DNA from: Aeromonas taiwanensis
GTDB taxonomy: Bacteria; Pseudomonadota; Gammaproteobacteria; Enterobacterales; Aeromonadaceae
Assembly (NCBI RefSeq): GCF_000820165.1
Contig: NZ_CDDD01000049.1
Span: 62,001-126,000, forward strand
Direction: 5' to 3'
DNA length: 64,000 nucleotides
Below the pieces are notes generated by a model. That model did not search any database and was not told where the DNA came from. It was given only the letters and a program-made list of their open reading frames with translations. Position 1 is the stretch's first letter, and the number at the start of each line of letters is the position of its first letter. This document shows, one piece after another, positions 17,482 to 26,275 of the stretch. Made by a program: the position numbers and the translations under genes.

Positions 17482-18219
17482 GTGGCAGATACCTATGACA
17501 GCCTGCTGGGTGTCAACCGGACGACGTCGGCCCAGACCAGCACGGCCAGCACCAGCACCCAGAAGAAGGAGCTGGATCAGGAGTCCTTCCTGAAGCTGCT
17601 GACCATGCAGCTCTCCTATCAGGACCCGTTCAAGCCGGTGGACAACGCCCAGATGCTCTCCCAGATGACGTCCATGTCGACGTCACAGGGGATCAGCAGC
17701 CTCTCCACCCAGATGGAGAGTCTCAACAGCCTGATGACCTCCAGCCAGGCGCTGCAGGCGTCGGCCCTGGTGGGTCAGAACGTGCTCATCCCCTCCAACA
17801 CTGGCTATGTGGAGAAGGGGGGCACCCTCTCCGGCGTCATCGCCACCGGTGACGGCGGCAGCAACATCAAGGTGACGGTGAAGGACGAGAGCGGTCAGGT
17901 GATCAAGGAGTTCTCCATCGAGGGGGACCAGAAAGGCAACGTTGCCTTCACGTGGGATGGCCTCGACAAGTCGGGCAACGCGGCCAAGAGCGGGAAGTAT
18001 TCGATAGAAGCCCACGCCACCGTGGACGGCAAGTCGGAAAGCGTCCCCGCCCTGACCTACGCCAAGGTGGAGAGCGTTACCCTGGGCACCAGCTCCAACC
18101 CCAGTACCCTCAAGCTCAAGGGGCTGGGCGGCATCTATCTGACCGATGTATTGGAAATTGGCGGGACGACCGGCAACACGACGACCAAGTCGGCTTCGAC
18201 CTCTAACGCAGTGATCTAA
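17482..18219 (+). CDS. flgD: FlgD, hook cap and scaffold protein
   Basis: A 245-residue protein starting at GTG. The N-terminal export region contains SFLKLLTMQLSYQDPFKPVDNAQ, the family hallmark. A FlgD Ig-like/tudor part follows (residues ~85-220, FTWDGLDKSGNAAKSGKYSIEA). It caps the growing hook and is then discarded. The GTG start follows GAGGGGGACGCATAA. An in-frame TAA separates it from the preceding leader ORF, so initiation may be by termination-reinitiation. Confidence 0.95.
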   Translation: MADTYDSLLGVNRTTSAQTSTASTSTQKKELDQESFLKLLTMQLSYQDPFKPVDNAQMLSQMTSMSTSQGISSLSTQMESLNSLMTSSQALQASALVGQNVLIPSNTGYVEKGGTLSGVIATGDGGSNIKVTVKDESGQVIKEFSIEGDQKGNVAFTWDGLDKSGNAAKSGKYSIEAHATVDGKSESVPALTYAKVESVTLGTSSNPSTLKLKGLGGIYLTDVLEIGGTTGNTTTKSASTSNAVI

Positions 18220-18229
18220 GGAGAAAGAC

Positions 18230-19588
18230 ATGTCATTCAACAATGCCCTCAGCGGCATCAATGCGGCTCAAAAAGACCTGAACGTCACCGCGAACAACAT
18301 TGCCAACGTCAACACCACAGGCTTCAAGGAGTCCCGTGCCGAGTTCGCTGACGTCTACGCCAACTCCATCTTCGTCAACGCCAAGACCCAGGTCGGTAAC
18401 GGGGTTGCGACGGGGGCGGTGGCGCAGCAGTTCCACCAGGGGGCGCTGCAATTCACCAACAACGCGCTGGATCTCGCCATCCAGGGCAACGGCTTCTTCG
18501 TGACCTCGGACGGTCTGTCCAACCTGGATCGCACCTACACCCGTTCCGGTGCCTTCAAGCTCAACGAAAACAGCTATATGGTCAGCAACTCCGGCGGTTA
18601 CCTGCAGGGGTACGAGATCAACTCTGACGGCACGCCGAAGGCGGTGAGCATCAACGCGACCAAGCCCATCCAGATCCCGGACAGGGCCGGTGAACCGGTC
18701 CAGACGTCGAAGATCGAGGCCAATTTCAACCTGCCGTCCACCGCCTCACCGCTGACGGCGGGCAACACAGCGGCGGATGCCTCCAAGTTCGATCCCACGG
18801 ATTCGGACACCTACTCTTCCTCCACCTCTGTGGTGGTCTACGACTCCCTGGGGGAGCCTCACACCATCACCCAGTACTTCGTGAAGGAGGCAGATCCGGC
18901 AGACTCCACCCAGGCGGCGAACCCCACCGCCTGGCGCATGTACCTCTATGAAGGGGACAAGCCCATCGACATCGCGGGTGGTGTGGCCACCACCATGGCC
19001 ACCGGCGTCAGCCAGGCGCCCCTGAGTGCGCGGGTGACCTTCGATGCCTCCGGCAAGATGGTCACCCCGACTACCCCGGCGGTCATCAAGACCGAGCAGC
19101 TGGGGGCGGCGGGGGCTGGCATCATCACCAATGGCGCTGACGGTACCCAGGAGATCGAGCTCAAGCTCGGCACCGTGACTCAGTACGCTTCACCGTTCGA
19201 AGTCAACAAATTGACCCAGGATGGTTCCACCGTCGGTCGGCTGACCAAGGTGGAGATCACTGCGGATGGCATCGTCTCCGCCACTTACAGCAACGCCACC
19301 ACCGTCAAGGTGGCCATGGTGGCCATGGCCAAGTTCGCCAACTCCCAGGGGCTGACCCAGGTGGGGGACACCTCCTGGCGCCAGTCCCTGCTCTCCGGTG
19401 ATGCCCTGCCGGGCACCCCGAACTCTGGCACGTTTGGCTCCATCAAGTCGTCGGCCCTGGAGCAGTCCAACGTGGATTTGACCACAGAGCTGGTGGATCT
19501 CATCACCGCCCAGCGCAACTTCCAGGCCAACTCCCGTTCTCTGGAAGTGAACAGCTCGCTGCAGCAGAGCATACTGCAGATCCGCTAA
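18230..19588 (+). CDS. flgE: FlgE, hook protein
   Basis: A 452-residue axial protein. The N-terminus (MSFNNALSGINAAQKDLNVTANNIANVNTTGFK) is the flagellar rod/hook signature, and the C-terminus (LTTELVDLITAQRNFQANSRSLEV) is the matching coiled segment. The central region holds the FlgE D1/D2 domains and is rich in Thr, Ala and Ser. Start after AAGGAGAAAGAC, 10 bp from flgD. A UUCG-type hairpin and a second sigma-54 promoter follow it, so the operon can be split here. Confidence 0.96.
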   Translation: MSFNNALSGINAAQKDLNVTANNIANVNTTGFKESRAEFADVYANSIFVNAKTQVGNGVATGAVAQQFHQGALQFTNNALDLAIQGNGFFVTSDGLSNLDRTYTRSGAFKLNENSYMVSNSGGYLQGYEINSDGTPKAVSINATKPIQIPDRAGEPVQTSKIEANFNLPSTASPLTAGNTAADASKFDPTDSDTYSSSTSVVVYDSLGEPHTITQYFVKEADPADSTQAANPTAWRMYLYEGDKPIDIAGGVATTMATGVSQAPLSARVTFDASGKMVTPTTPAVIKTEQLGAAGAGIITNGADGTQEIELKLGTVTQYASPFEVNKLTQDGSTVGRLTKVEITADGIVSATYSNATTVKVAMVAMAKFANSQGLTQVGDTSWRQSLLSGDALPGTPNSGTFGSIKSSALEQSNVDLTTELVDLITAQRNFQANSRSLEVNSSLQQSILQIR

Positions 19589-19603
19589 GTGTTTTGGCGG
19601 TTG

Positions 19604-19627
19604 CAAGGGGCGCTTCGGCGCCCCTTG
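19604..19627 (+). terminator. Hairpin after flgE
   Basis: CAAGGGGCGC-TTCG-GCGCCCCTTG, a perfect 10-bp stem with a TTCG loop, 15 bp after flgE. There is no T-run, so it may be a partial terminator or an mRNA stabiliser. Confidence 0.5.
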
Positions 19628-19680
19628 TCGTCTGCGGCAGGCGTATTTTCCTCCTCCATGTCGTCGCTCTTCTCTCTTCT

Positions 19681-19696
19681 TGGCATCCTACTTGCA
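19681..19696 (+). promoter_or_regulatory. Sigma-54 promoter for flgF onward
   Basis: TGGCATCCTACTTGCA has the GG/GC doublets 10 bases apart and the TTGCA box of sigma-54 promoters. It lies 38 bp before the flgF start and after the flgE hairpin. Confidence 0.85.
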
Positions 19697-19734
19697 GTTC
19701 TCCCGCGAGAGTCATCTGTTTGACGGAGGATCCC

Positions 19735-20481
19735 ATGGATCACCTGCTTTACATCGCCATGTCCGGGGCCAAGGAGAACATGAACAGCCTGGCTGTGCGT
19801 GGCAACAACCTGGCCAACGCCAACACCATCGGCTTCAAGTCTGACTTCGAGCAGGCGCGCAGCATGCAGGCGTTTGGCGAAGGGCTGCCCACGCGGGTGT
19901 TCGCCATGACCGAGCGGCCGGGTCAGAACCTGCAGCACGGCATGCTGCAGACCACGGGCCGGGATCTTGACGTCGCCGTCGATGGGCCGGGCTGGATAGC
20001 GGTGCAGGATCCCAACGGCGGCGAAGCCTACACCCGCATGGGCAACCTCCAGCTCAATGCCACCGGCAACCTGCAGACCTCCACCGGTCTGAACGTAGTG
20101 GACGACGGCGGTCAGCCCATCGTGCTGCCGCTGCCCATGGAGAAGATCGAGATCAATCGGGATGGCACCATCAGCGGTCGCCCCGAGGGAGCTGCCGCCA
20201 ACCTGCCGGAGGATTTCCAGCGCATCAAGCTGGTCAACCCGGCGGGGGATGCGGTTGAGAAGGGTCAGGATGGCCTGTTTCGCCGCAAGGATGGCCAAAA
20301 GGAAGCCGCTTCTGCCGAGGTGGGCCTGATCGCCGGTTCCCTTGAGGGGAGCAACGTCAACGTGGTCGACGAGATGACCAACCTTATTCGCCTGCAACGT
20401 CAGTTTGAAACTCAGGTCAAGATCATGAAGACCGCCGAGGAGAACGACGAGGCCCAAACCCAGCTGCTGCGTATCAGCTAA
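19735..20481 (+). CDS. flgF: FlgF, proximal rod protein
   Basis: A 248-residue rod protein. The N-terminal MDHLLYIAMSGAKENM and NLANANTIGFKSDF motif and the C-terminal SLEGSNVNVVDEMTNLIRLQRQFE are standard. The family-specific DLDVAVDGPGWIAVQ is present. Start chosen at 19735 after CGGAGGATCCC; the longer frame upstream includes the promoter and hairpin. First gene behind the second sigma-54 promoter. Confidence 0.95.
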   Translation: MDHLLYIAMSGAKENMNSLAVRGNNLANANTIGFKSDFEQARSMQAFGEGLPTRVFAMTERPGQNLQHGMLQTTGRDLDVAVDGPGWIAVQDPNGGEAYTRMGNLQLNATGNLQTSTGLNVVDDGGQPIVLPLPMEKIEINRDGTISGRPEGAAANLPEDFQRIKLVNPAGDAVEKGQDGLFRRKDGQKEAASAEVGLIAGSLEGSNVNVVDEMTNLIRLQRQFETQVKIMKTAEENDEAQTQLLRIS

Positions 20482-20495
20482 TCAAGGAGCACACC

Positions 20496-21284
20496 ATGAA
20501 TCCTGCACTCTGGATCAGCAAGACCGGCCTCGATGCCCAGCAGACCAACATCTCGGTCACCTCGAACAACCTGGCGAACGCCAGCACCGTGGGCTACAAG
20601 AAGGCGCGAGCCATCTTCGAGGATCTGCTCTACCAGAACGTCAACCAGCCCGGTGGCCGCTCCTCGGCGGACACCGAACTGCCCTCCGGCCTGATGCTGG
20701 GGGCGGGGGCCAAGGTGGTCGCCACCCAGAAGAACCACAGCCAGGGCAACGTCCAGACCACGGACAACTCCCTGGACCTGATGATCAGCGGCCGCGGCTA
20801 CTTCGAAATCCAGCTGCCGGACGGCAGCGCGGCCTACACCCGCAACGGCCAGTTCACCCTGAACGATGAGGGCACCATAGTGACCCCGGGCAACGGCTAT
20901 CCGCTGCAGCCGGAGATCCAGATCCCCGAGAACGCCCAGAGCGTGACCGTGGGGGAGGATGGCCAGGTCTCGGTGCAGCTCAAGGGGGACGGCCAGTCCC
21001 AGGTGGTGGGCCAGATCAACACCACGGACTTCGTCAACCCGACCGGCTTGCAGCCCATGGGGGAGAACCTCTTCGTCGAGACCCAGTCCAGCGGCGCCCC
21101 CATCCAGGGAACCGCCGGTGCAGACGGGCTCGGGGTCATCAAACAGGGGATGCTGGAGACCTCCAACGTCAACGTGACCGAGGAGCTGGTGAACCTCATC
21201 CAGGCCCAGCGGGTGTACGAGATGAACTCCAAGGTCATCTCTGCGGTGGACTCGATGATGTCCTTCCTTACCCAGCGCACCTGA
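20496..21284 (+). CDS. flgG: FlgG, distal rod protein
   Basis: A 262-residue protein, the usual length. It starts MNPALWISKTGLDAQQTN and has the FlgG hallmarks SNNLANASTVGYKKARAIFEDL, NSLDLMISGRGYFEIQLPDG and MLETSNVNVTEELVNLIQAQR. It builds the distal rod that passes through the P and L rings. Start after AAGGAGCACACC, 14 bp from flgF. Confidence 0.96.
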   Translation: MNPALWISKTGLDAQQTNISVTSNNLANASTVGYKKARAIFEDLLYQNVNQPGGRSSADTELPSGLMLGAGAKVVATQKNHSQGNVQTTDNSLDLMISGRGYFEIQLPDGSAAYTRNGQFTLNDEGTIVTPGNGYPLQPEIQIPENAQSVTVGEDGQVSVQLKGDGQSQVVGQINTTDFVNPTGLQPMGENLFVETQSSGAPIQGTAGADGLGVIKQGMLETSNVNVTEELVNLIQAQRVYEMNSKVISAVDSMMSFLTQRT

Positions 21285-21295
21285 TTAGGAGAGTC

Positions 21296-21970
21296 ATGAT
21301 GAAAGCCATCTGGATGCTGAGCCTGCTGACGCTGGCAGGCTGTACCAGTACCCTCAACACCCCGAGACCCGACGATCCCGAGTTCGCCCCCGTGTACGGC
21401 GAGTCGGAGCCGGTGTCGGTGCGCCCGACCGGGGCCATCTTCCAGCCCGAGCAGGTCAACGGTATCTACTCGGACATCAAGGCGCACCGGGTGGGTGACA
21501 TCATCACCATCCAGTTGGCGGAGTCGACCTCGGCGTCGAAAAAGGCCAACACCCAGAGCGGCAAGGACAACAAGCTGGCGCTCGACCCCGTCACCCTGGG
21601 TGGCGTGCCGGTCACGGCGGGGCCCTACGATCTGTCGGCCTCCATCGGCCAGAACAGTGCGTTCAAGGGGCAGGCCAAGGCGGATCAGAGCAACAGCCTG
21701 CAGGGCAACATCTCGGTCAGCGTGGTCAAGGTGCTGCCGAACGGCAACCTGCTGGTGCGCGGCGAGAAGTGGATCATGCTCAACAACGGCAACGAGTACA
21801 TCCGCATCACCGGCCTGGTGCGTCCGGAGGACGTCAGCTCCGAGAACAGCGTGTCATCCCAGAAGGTGGCGAATGCGCGCATTCATTACGGTGGGACCGG
21901 CGATCTGGCCAACACCCAGGAACAGGGCTGGCTCACCAGCTTCTTCAATGGCCCCTGGTGGCCCATCTAA
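21296..21970 (+). CDS. flgH: FlgH, L-ring lipoprotein
   Basis: A 224-residue outer-membrane lipoprotein. The signal peptide ends in the lipobox LAGC with Cys16. The conserved core includes GDIITIQLAESTSASKKA, LPNGNLLVRGEKWI and EYIRITGLVRPEDVS. It forms the L ring in the outer membrane. Start after TTAGGAGAGTC. Confidence 0.96.
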   Translation: MMKAIWMLSLLTLAGCTSTLNTPRPDDPEFAPVYGESEPVSVRPTGAIFQPEQVNGIYSDIKAHRVGDIITIQLAESTSASKKANTQSGKDNKLALDPVTLGGVPVTAGPYDLSASIGQNSAFKGQAKADQSNSLQGNISVSVVKVLPNGNLLVRGEKWIMLNNGNEYIRITGLVRPEDVSSENSVSSQKVANARIHYGGTGDLANTQEQGWLTSFFNGPWWPI

Positions 21971-22030
21971 GCGTCAGGTGCCCGGACAACCCGTTTGATC
22001 CGGGCCACAGTGGTTTTGTTAGGAGATGTC

Positions 22031-23128
22031 ATGAACCGATTCCGTCTGCTTGCCCTGCTGTGCTGCCTGTTGCCGCTCGGGCTGGCGCACGCGTCCCGCA
22101 TCAAGGATCTCGCCTCGGTGGAAGGGGTGCGCAGCAACCAGCTGATCGGTTACGGTCTGGTGGTGGGTCTGCCCGGCACGGGTGAGAAGAACAACGCCTT
22201 CACCGAGCAGACCTTCAGGACCATGCTCAACAACTTCGGCATCAAGGTGCCGGACAACATCAAGCCCAAGATCAAGGACGTGGCGCCGGTGGCCATCCAC
22301 GCAGACCTGCCTCCCTTCTCCAAGCCGGGCCAGACCATAGACGTCACCGTCTCCGCCATCGGCGAGGCGAAGAGCCTGCGGGGCGGCACCCTGCTGCAGA
22401 CCTTCCTCAAGGGGCTGGACGGCCGCGTCTATGCGGTGGCCCAGGGCAGCCTGGTGGTCGGTGGCCTGGGGGCCGAGGGGGCGGACGGATCCAAGGTGGT
22501 GATCAACACCCCGACCGTGGGACGCATCGCCAACGGGGCGACCGTGGAGCGGGAGGTGCCTAACTCCTTCAGCCAGGGGGACACCATCACCTTCAACCTG
22601 AACCGGCCGGACTTCACCACCGCCCGCCGGGTGGCTGACGTGGTCAACGATCTGGTGGGGCCCAACACCGCCCAGGCGCAGGATGCCACCTCCATCAAGG
22701 TGTTCGCGCCGCGGGATCCGGCCCAGCGGGTCTCCTACCTCTCCACCATCGAGAACCTGGAGGTGGATCCGGCGAGCGAGTCCGCCAAGATCATCGTCAA
22801 TTCCCGTACCGGCACCATCGTCATCGGCAGCGAGGTGAGGTTGCGCCCGGCCGCCATCAGCCATGGCGGCCTGACGGTCACCATTGCCGAGAACCAGCAG
22901 GTTTCCCAGCCCAATCCGCTGGCGGGCGGGCAGACGGCGGTCACCAACAACTCCACCATCAACGTGCAGCAGGATCCGGGGCGGATGTTCAAGTTCGATA
23001 CCGGCGCGACCCTGGACGATCTGGTGCGGGCGGTGAACCAGGTGGGGGTGGCCCCGGGCGACCTGATGGCGATCCTGGAGGCGCTGCAGCAGGCGGGTGC
23101 GATCCAGGGGCAGCTGGTCATTCTGTAG
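22031..23128 (+). CDS. flgI: FlgI, P-ring protein
   Basis: A 365-residue periplasmic protein. The signal peptide covers residues ~1-20 ([16 protein letters not shown]) and is followed by the strongly conserved [25 protein letters not shown]. FlgA assists its assembly into the ring in the peptidoglycan layer. The ATG at 22031 follows TTAGGAGATGTC; an in-frame upstream extension to 21995 has no ribosome site. The 60-bp gap after flgH contains a 7-bp hairpin (GCCCGGA/TCCGGGC at 21980-22005). Confidence 0.96.
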   Translation: MNRFRLLALLCCLLPLGLAHASRIKDLASVEGVRSNQLIGYGLVVGLPGTGEKNNAFTEQTFRTMLNNFGIKVPDNIKPKIKDVAPVAIHADLPPFSKPGQTIDVTVSAIGEAKSLRGGTLLQTFLKGLDGRVYAVAQGSLVVGGLGAEGADGSKVVINTPTVGRIANGATVEREVPNSFSQGDTITFNLNRPDFTTARRVADVVNDLVGPNTAQAQDATSIKVFAPRDPAQRVSYLSTIENLEVDPASESAKIIVNSRTGTIVIGSEVRLRPAAISHGGLTVTIAENQQVSQPNPLAGGQTAVTNNSTINVQQDPGRMFKFDTGATLDDLVRAVNQVGVAPGDLMAILEALQQAGAIQGQLVIL

Positions 23129-23173
23129 TTTCTTGAGCGGCAAGCGGTTGCCACGGGCGGCAAAGAGGTAGTT

Positions 23174-24280
23174 ATGGCAGAGTTCGACACCCAGAGCGGT
23201 ATCAATCTTGGCATGGTGCAGGACGTCCAGAACCTGGACAAGCTGCGGCGCATGAGCCAGAGCCAGAGCAAGGAAGGGCAGCAGGGGGCACTGATGGCGG
23301 CAGCTCGCCAGTTCGAGTCCATCTTCACCCAGACTCTGTTCAAGGGGATGCGCCAGGCCAACTCGGTGCTGACCGAGGGCAACCCGATGAACAGCAGCTA
23401 CACCCAGTTCTATGAAGGGATGCTGGACGAGCAGCGGGTTGCCGACATGTCGAGCAAAGGGGGGCTCGGCATTGCCGAGATGGTGGCCAGACAGCTCTCC
23501 CCCGAGAAGACCTTCACCCATCAGGATGGGCGCGTGCTCAAGCTGCCCGAGCGCACCGAGCGGGTCTACAAGCCCTATCAGCCCCCCAGTGCTTCCAACG
23601 ATCTGATCGCGGCCTCCAAAGTTGGCAAAGATTTTGCTGATAACGAAATGAAGAGCGAGATGAATGGGGGTGAGTCCCGGCTGGCCCCGCCTCGTCGCCC
23701 TCACCGCACCGTGCCGCCCATGGGCAGTATCCAGCGGGCGCCGGCCCTGGATGGCAGTGCCAAGGTGTTCGACAGTCCGGAAGAGTTCGTCGACAGGCTG
23801 ATGCCGCTCGCCAAGAAGGCGGCGGACAAACTGGGGCTGAGTCCGGCGGTGCTGGTGGCCCAGGCGGCCCTGGAGAGCGGTTGGGGCAAGCGGGTGATCA
23901 AGGACGGGGAGGGGCAGATAACCCACAACCTGTTCGGCATCAAGGCCGATCCACGCTGGGAAGGGCCCAAGGCCGTGGTGAGCACTCTGGAGTATGAACA
24001 AGGGGTGGCGTCGCGTCAGAAGGCGGCGTTTCGTTCCTACGAGTCGTTCGAGGAGAGCTTCAACGACTACGTGGACTTCCTGACCTCGGGCACCCGCTAC
24101 AAGGGGGCCCTGGCCAAGGTCGACAGCCCTGACCGCTATTTCGAGGCACTGCAGCAGGCCGGGTATGCCACCGACCCCCAGTACGCCAACAAACTTAAAC
24201 AAGTGTTGCGCAGCGATGCCATCGCCGGCTACTCGGCGCCCGGCAACGCTGCGACCAGGAACACAGAGATGGAGCTGTAA
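23174..24280 (+). CDS. flgJ: FlgJ, rod cap and peptidoglycan hydrolase
   Basis: A 368-residue two-domain protein. Residues ~1-110 are the rod-cap part (AARQFESIFTQTLFKGMRQAN). After a Pro-rich linker, residues ~195-345 are a glucosaminidase/muramidase domain with the catalytic Glu in AALESGWGKR and the segment HNLFGIKADPRW. It opens the peptidoglycan for the growing rod. The fused hydrolase is the gammaproteobacterial form. Start after AAAGAGGTAGTT. Confidence 0.95.
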   Translation: MAEFDTQSGINLGMVQDVQNLDKLRRMSQSQSKEGQQGALMAAARQFESIFTQTLFKGMRQANSVLTEGNPMNSSYTQFYEGMLDEQRVADMSSKGGLGIAEMVARQLSPEKTFTHQDGRVLKLPERTERVYKPYQPPSASNDLIAASKVGKDFADNEMKSEMNGGESRLAPPRRPHRTVPPMGSIQRAPALDGSAKVFDSPEEFVDRLMPLAKKAADKLGLSPAVLVAQAALESGWGKRVIKDGEGQITHNLFGIKADPRWEGPKAVVSTLEYEQGVASRQKAAFRSYESFEESFNDYVDFLTSGTRYKGALAKVDSPDRYFEALQQAGYATDPQYANKLKQVLRSDAIAGYSAPGNAATRNTEMEL

Positions 24281-24283
24281 GCT

Positions 24284-26272
24284 ATGGCAAGCGATCTGCT
24301 TGGAATCGGGACATCGGGTGTATTGGCCCAGCAGCGGCTGCTGCAGACCACCAGTAACAACATCGTCAACGTCAATAGCCAGGGCTATGTACGTGAACGC
24401 ACCCTGATATACACCAATTCCATCGGATTGGGGACGGGGGACATGGTGAGCGAGCGCGTCATCAACGCCTATGCCCAGGCCGAGATGCGCCGGGACACCT
24501 CCGCCTACCACGCCTCAGGGGCGCGCTACGATCAGCTCTTCCAGCTCGACAGCCTGCTCGGTGACAGCAGCAACAGCGTGGGCACCACGATCACCTCCTA
24601 TTTCAAGGCCTTCCATACCGCCAACGAGTCGCCCGCCGAGATCGGGGGGCGCAAGACCACATTGAGCGAACTCAACGGCATGGTGGACAGGTTCCATACC
24701 CTCTCCGCCCAGCTCGACAAGCAGAGCGACACCATCAATGCCACCATAGGCGACGAGACGGACAGGGTGAACAGCCTGCTGAACAGCATCAACGATCTGA
24801 ACCAGGCCATCATCCGCACCCAGGGCTCGCCGGAAGAGAGCCTGATGCTGTTCGATCAGCGGGACGAGGCCATCCGCCAGCTCTCGGAGAAGATGGAGAT
24901 CCGCACCGTGACCCAGCCCAACGGCAGCATGCTGGTCAACATGAGCACCGGGCACTCCCTGGTGCTGGACGGTGGCGTGGCCCAGTTCAAGGTGGTAGCG
25001 GGCAACCCTGACTCCCGGGATGCGACGTTGCAGCTGACCCTGGGGGCCAACAAGGCCACCATCAGCGACAAGGACATGGGGGGGACCATAGGCGGCCTCT
25101 TCACCGCGCGCCGGGATCTGGAGCCGACCAAGCGGGAGCTGGGGCAGCTGGCCGTCGCCCTGGGGGACGCCATGAACCAGCAGAACCGGCTGGGGATGGA
25201 TCTGGACAACGAGCTGGGAGGGGATCTTTTTACCCTCGAGGGGAGCCAGGGGTTGCCGTATGCCGGCAACCAGGGCAGTGGCGCCGCCAGCGTGAACTTC
25301 GTGCCCGGCAAGGGCAGCGAGGTGACCACCTTCGACTACGAGGTGCAGTTCAACGGCCCCACCGGCTATGAGGTCTTCTCCATCGATGCCAGTGGCCAGC
25401 GCACCTCGGTGGCGACCGGCACCACTCCGCCCGCCAAGTTCGAGGTGGCGGGGCACGGCATCGAGATAGAGCTTTCCGGCGCCCCGGTGGCCGGCGACAA
25501 GATAGTGCTGCAACCCACCAAACATGCCGCTGCCGGCCTCGAGGCCGCCATCACCCGGCCCGAGGACATCGCGCTGGCGTCCCCCATCAAGGCGGACAAG
25601 AACGCCCAGAACCTGGGCTCGGGCGAGATCACCATCAGCAGCCTCTACAACACGGGGACGGGGTCGGGCTTTGGCACCAACACCCTGGACCCGAGCGCAC
25701 CCCAGGTCATCAAGATCGACGGCAGCGGCAATTACGAGGTCTACGACAAGAACAACAACCTGCTCGGGGTGGCGCCGGCTTCCACCAAGGGGCAGAACCT
25801 GATGTCCGCCCTGGAGATGCCGCTCGGCACCCCTATAGTACCGGCCCTGACCCCGGGCTACGACTTCAGCATCACCGGCAAGGTGGAGGCCAATGACAGC
25901 TTCACCCTGAGCTACAACAAGGACGGCTTCGCCGACAACGCCAACGGCCTGGCGCTGGCGGAGCTGCAGAACAAGGAGCTGGTGCGCAAGAACAACAATG
26001 CCGCCACCAGCAACGACAAGATGACCTTCAACGATGCCTACTCCGGGCTGGTGAGCGGGATTGGCAACAAGACCAGCCAGGCCAAGACCCTGCTGGAGGC
26101 CAACGAGGCGAAGCTGACCCAGAGCACCGGCATCTACGAGAGCGTCTCCGGGGTCAACCTGGAGGAGGAGGCGGCCAACCTCATCCGCTTCCAGCAGTCC
26201 TATGCGGCCTCTGCCCAGATAGTGAACACCGCCAAGACCATCTTCGACACCCTGCTCTCCTCCGTGAGGTAA
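24284..26272 (+). CDS. flgK: FlgK, hook-filament junction protein 1
   Basis: A 662-residue axial protein. The N-terminal motif SGVLAQQRLLQTTSNNIVNVNSQGY and the C-terminal SGVNLEEEAANLIRFQQSYAASAQIVNT are the HAP1 signatures. It is longer than the enteric protein; the middle part (residues ~330-560) is low-complexity and variable, as is usual for the exposed domain. It joins hook and filament and is delivered by FlgN. It starts 3 bp after the flgJ stop. Confidence 0.95.
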   Translation: MASDLLGIGTSGVLAQQRLLQTTSNNIVNVNSQGYVRERTLIYTNSIGLGTGDMVSERVINAYAQAEMRRDTSAYHASGARYDQLFQLDSLLGDSSNSVGTTITSYFKAFHTANESPAEIGGRKTTLSELNGMVDRFHTLSAQLDKQSDTINATIGDETDRVNSLLNSINDLNQAIIRTQGSPEESLMLFDQRDEAIRQLSEKMEIRTVTQPNGSMLVNMSTGHSLVLDGGVAQFKVVAGNPDSRDATLQLTLGANKATISDKDMGGTIGGLFTARRDLEPTKRELGQLAVALGDAMNQQNRLGMDLDNELGGDLFTLEGSQGLPYAGNQGSGAASVNFVPGKGSEVTTFDYEVQFNGPTGYEVFSIDASGQRTSVATGTTPPAKFEVAGHGIEIELSGAPVAGDKIVLQPTKHAAAGLEAAITRPEDIALASPIKADKNAQNLGSGEITISSLYNTGTGSGFGTNTLDPSAPQVIKIDGSGNYEVYDKNNNLLGVAPASTKGQNLMSALEMPLGTPIVPALTPGYDFSITGKVEANDSFTLSYNKDGFADNANGLALAELQNKELVRKNNNAATSNDKMTFNDAYSGLVSGIGNKTSQAKTLLEANEAKLTQSTGIYESVSGVNLEEEAANLIRFQQSYAASAQIVNTAKTIFDTLLSSVR

Positions 26273-26275
26273 GTC

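Noticed and set aside
22019-24511. An 830-codon minus-strand frame across flgI-flgK.
   Set aside because: It is antisense to three well-identified flagellar genes; GC-rich codons leave the reverse frame open.
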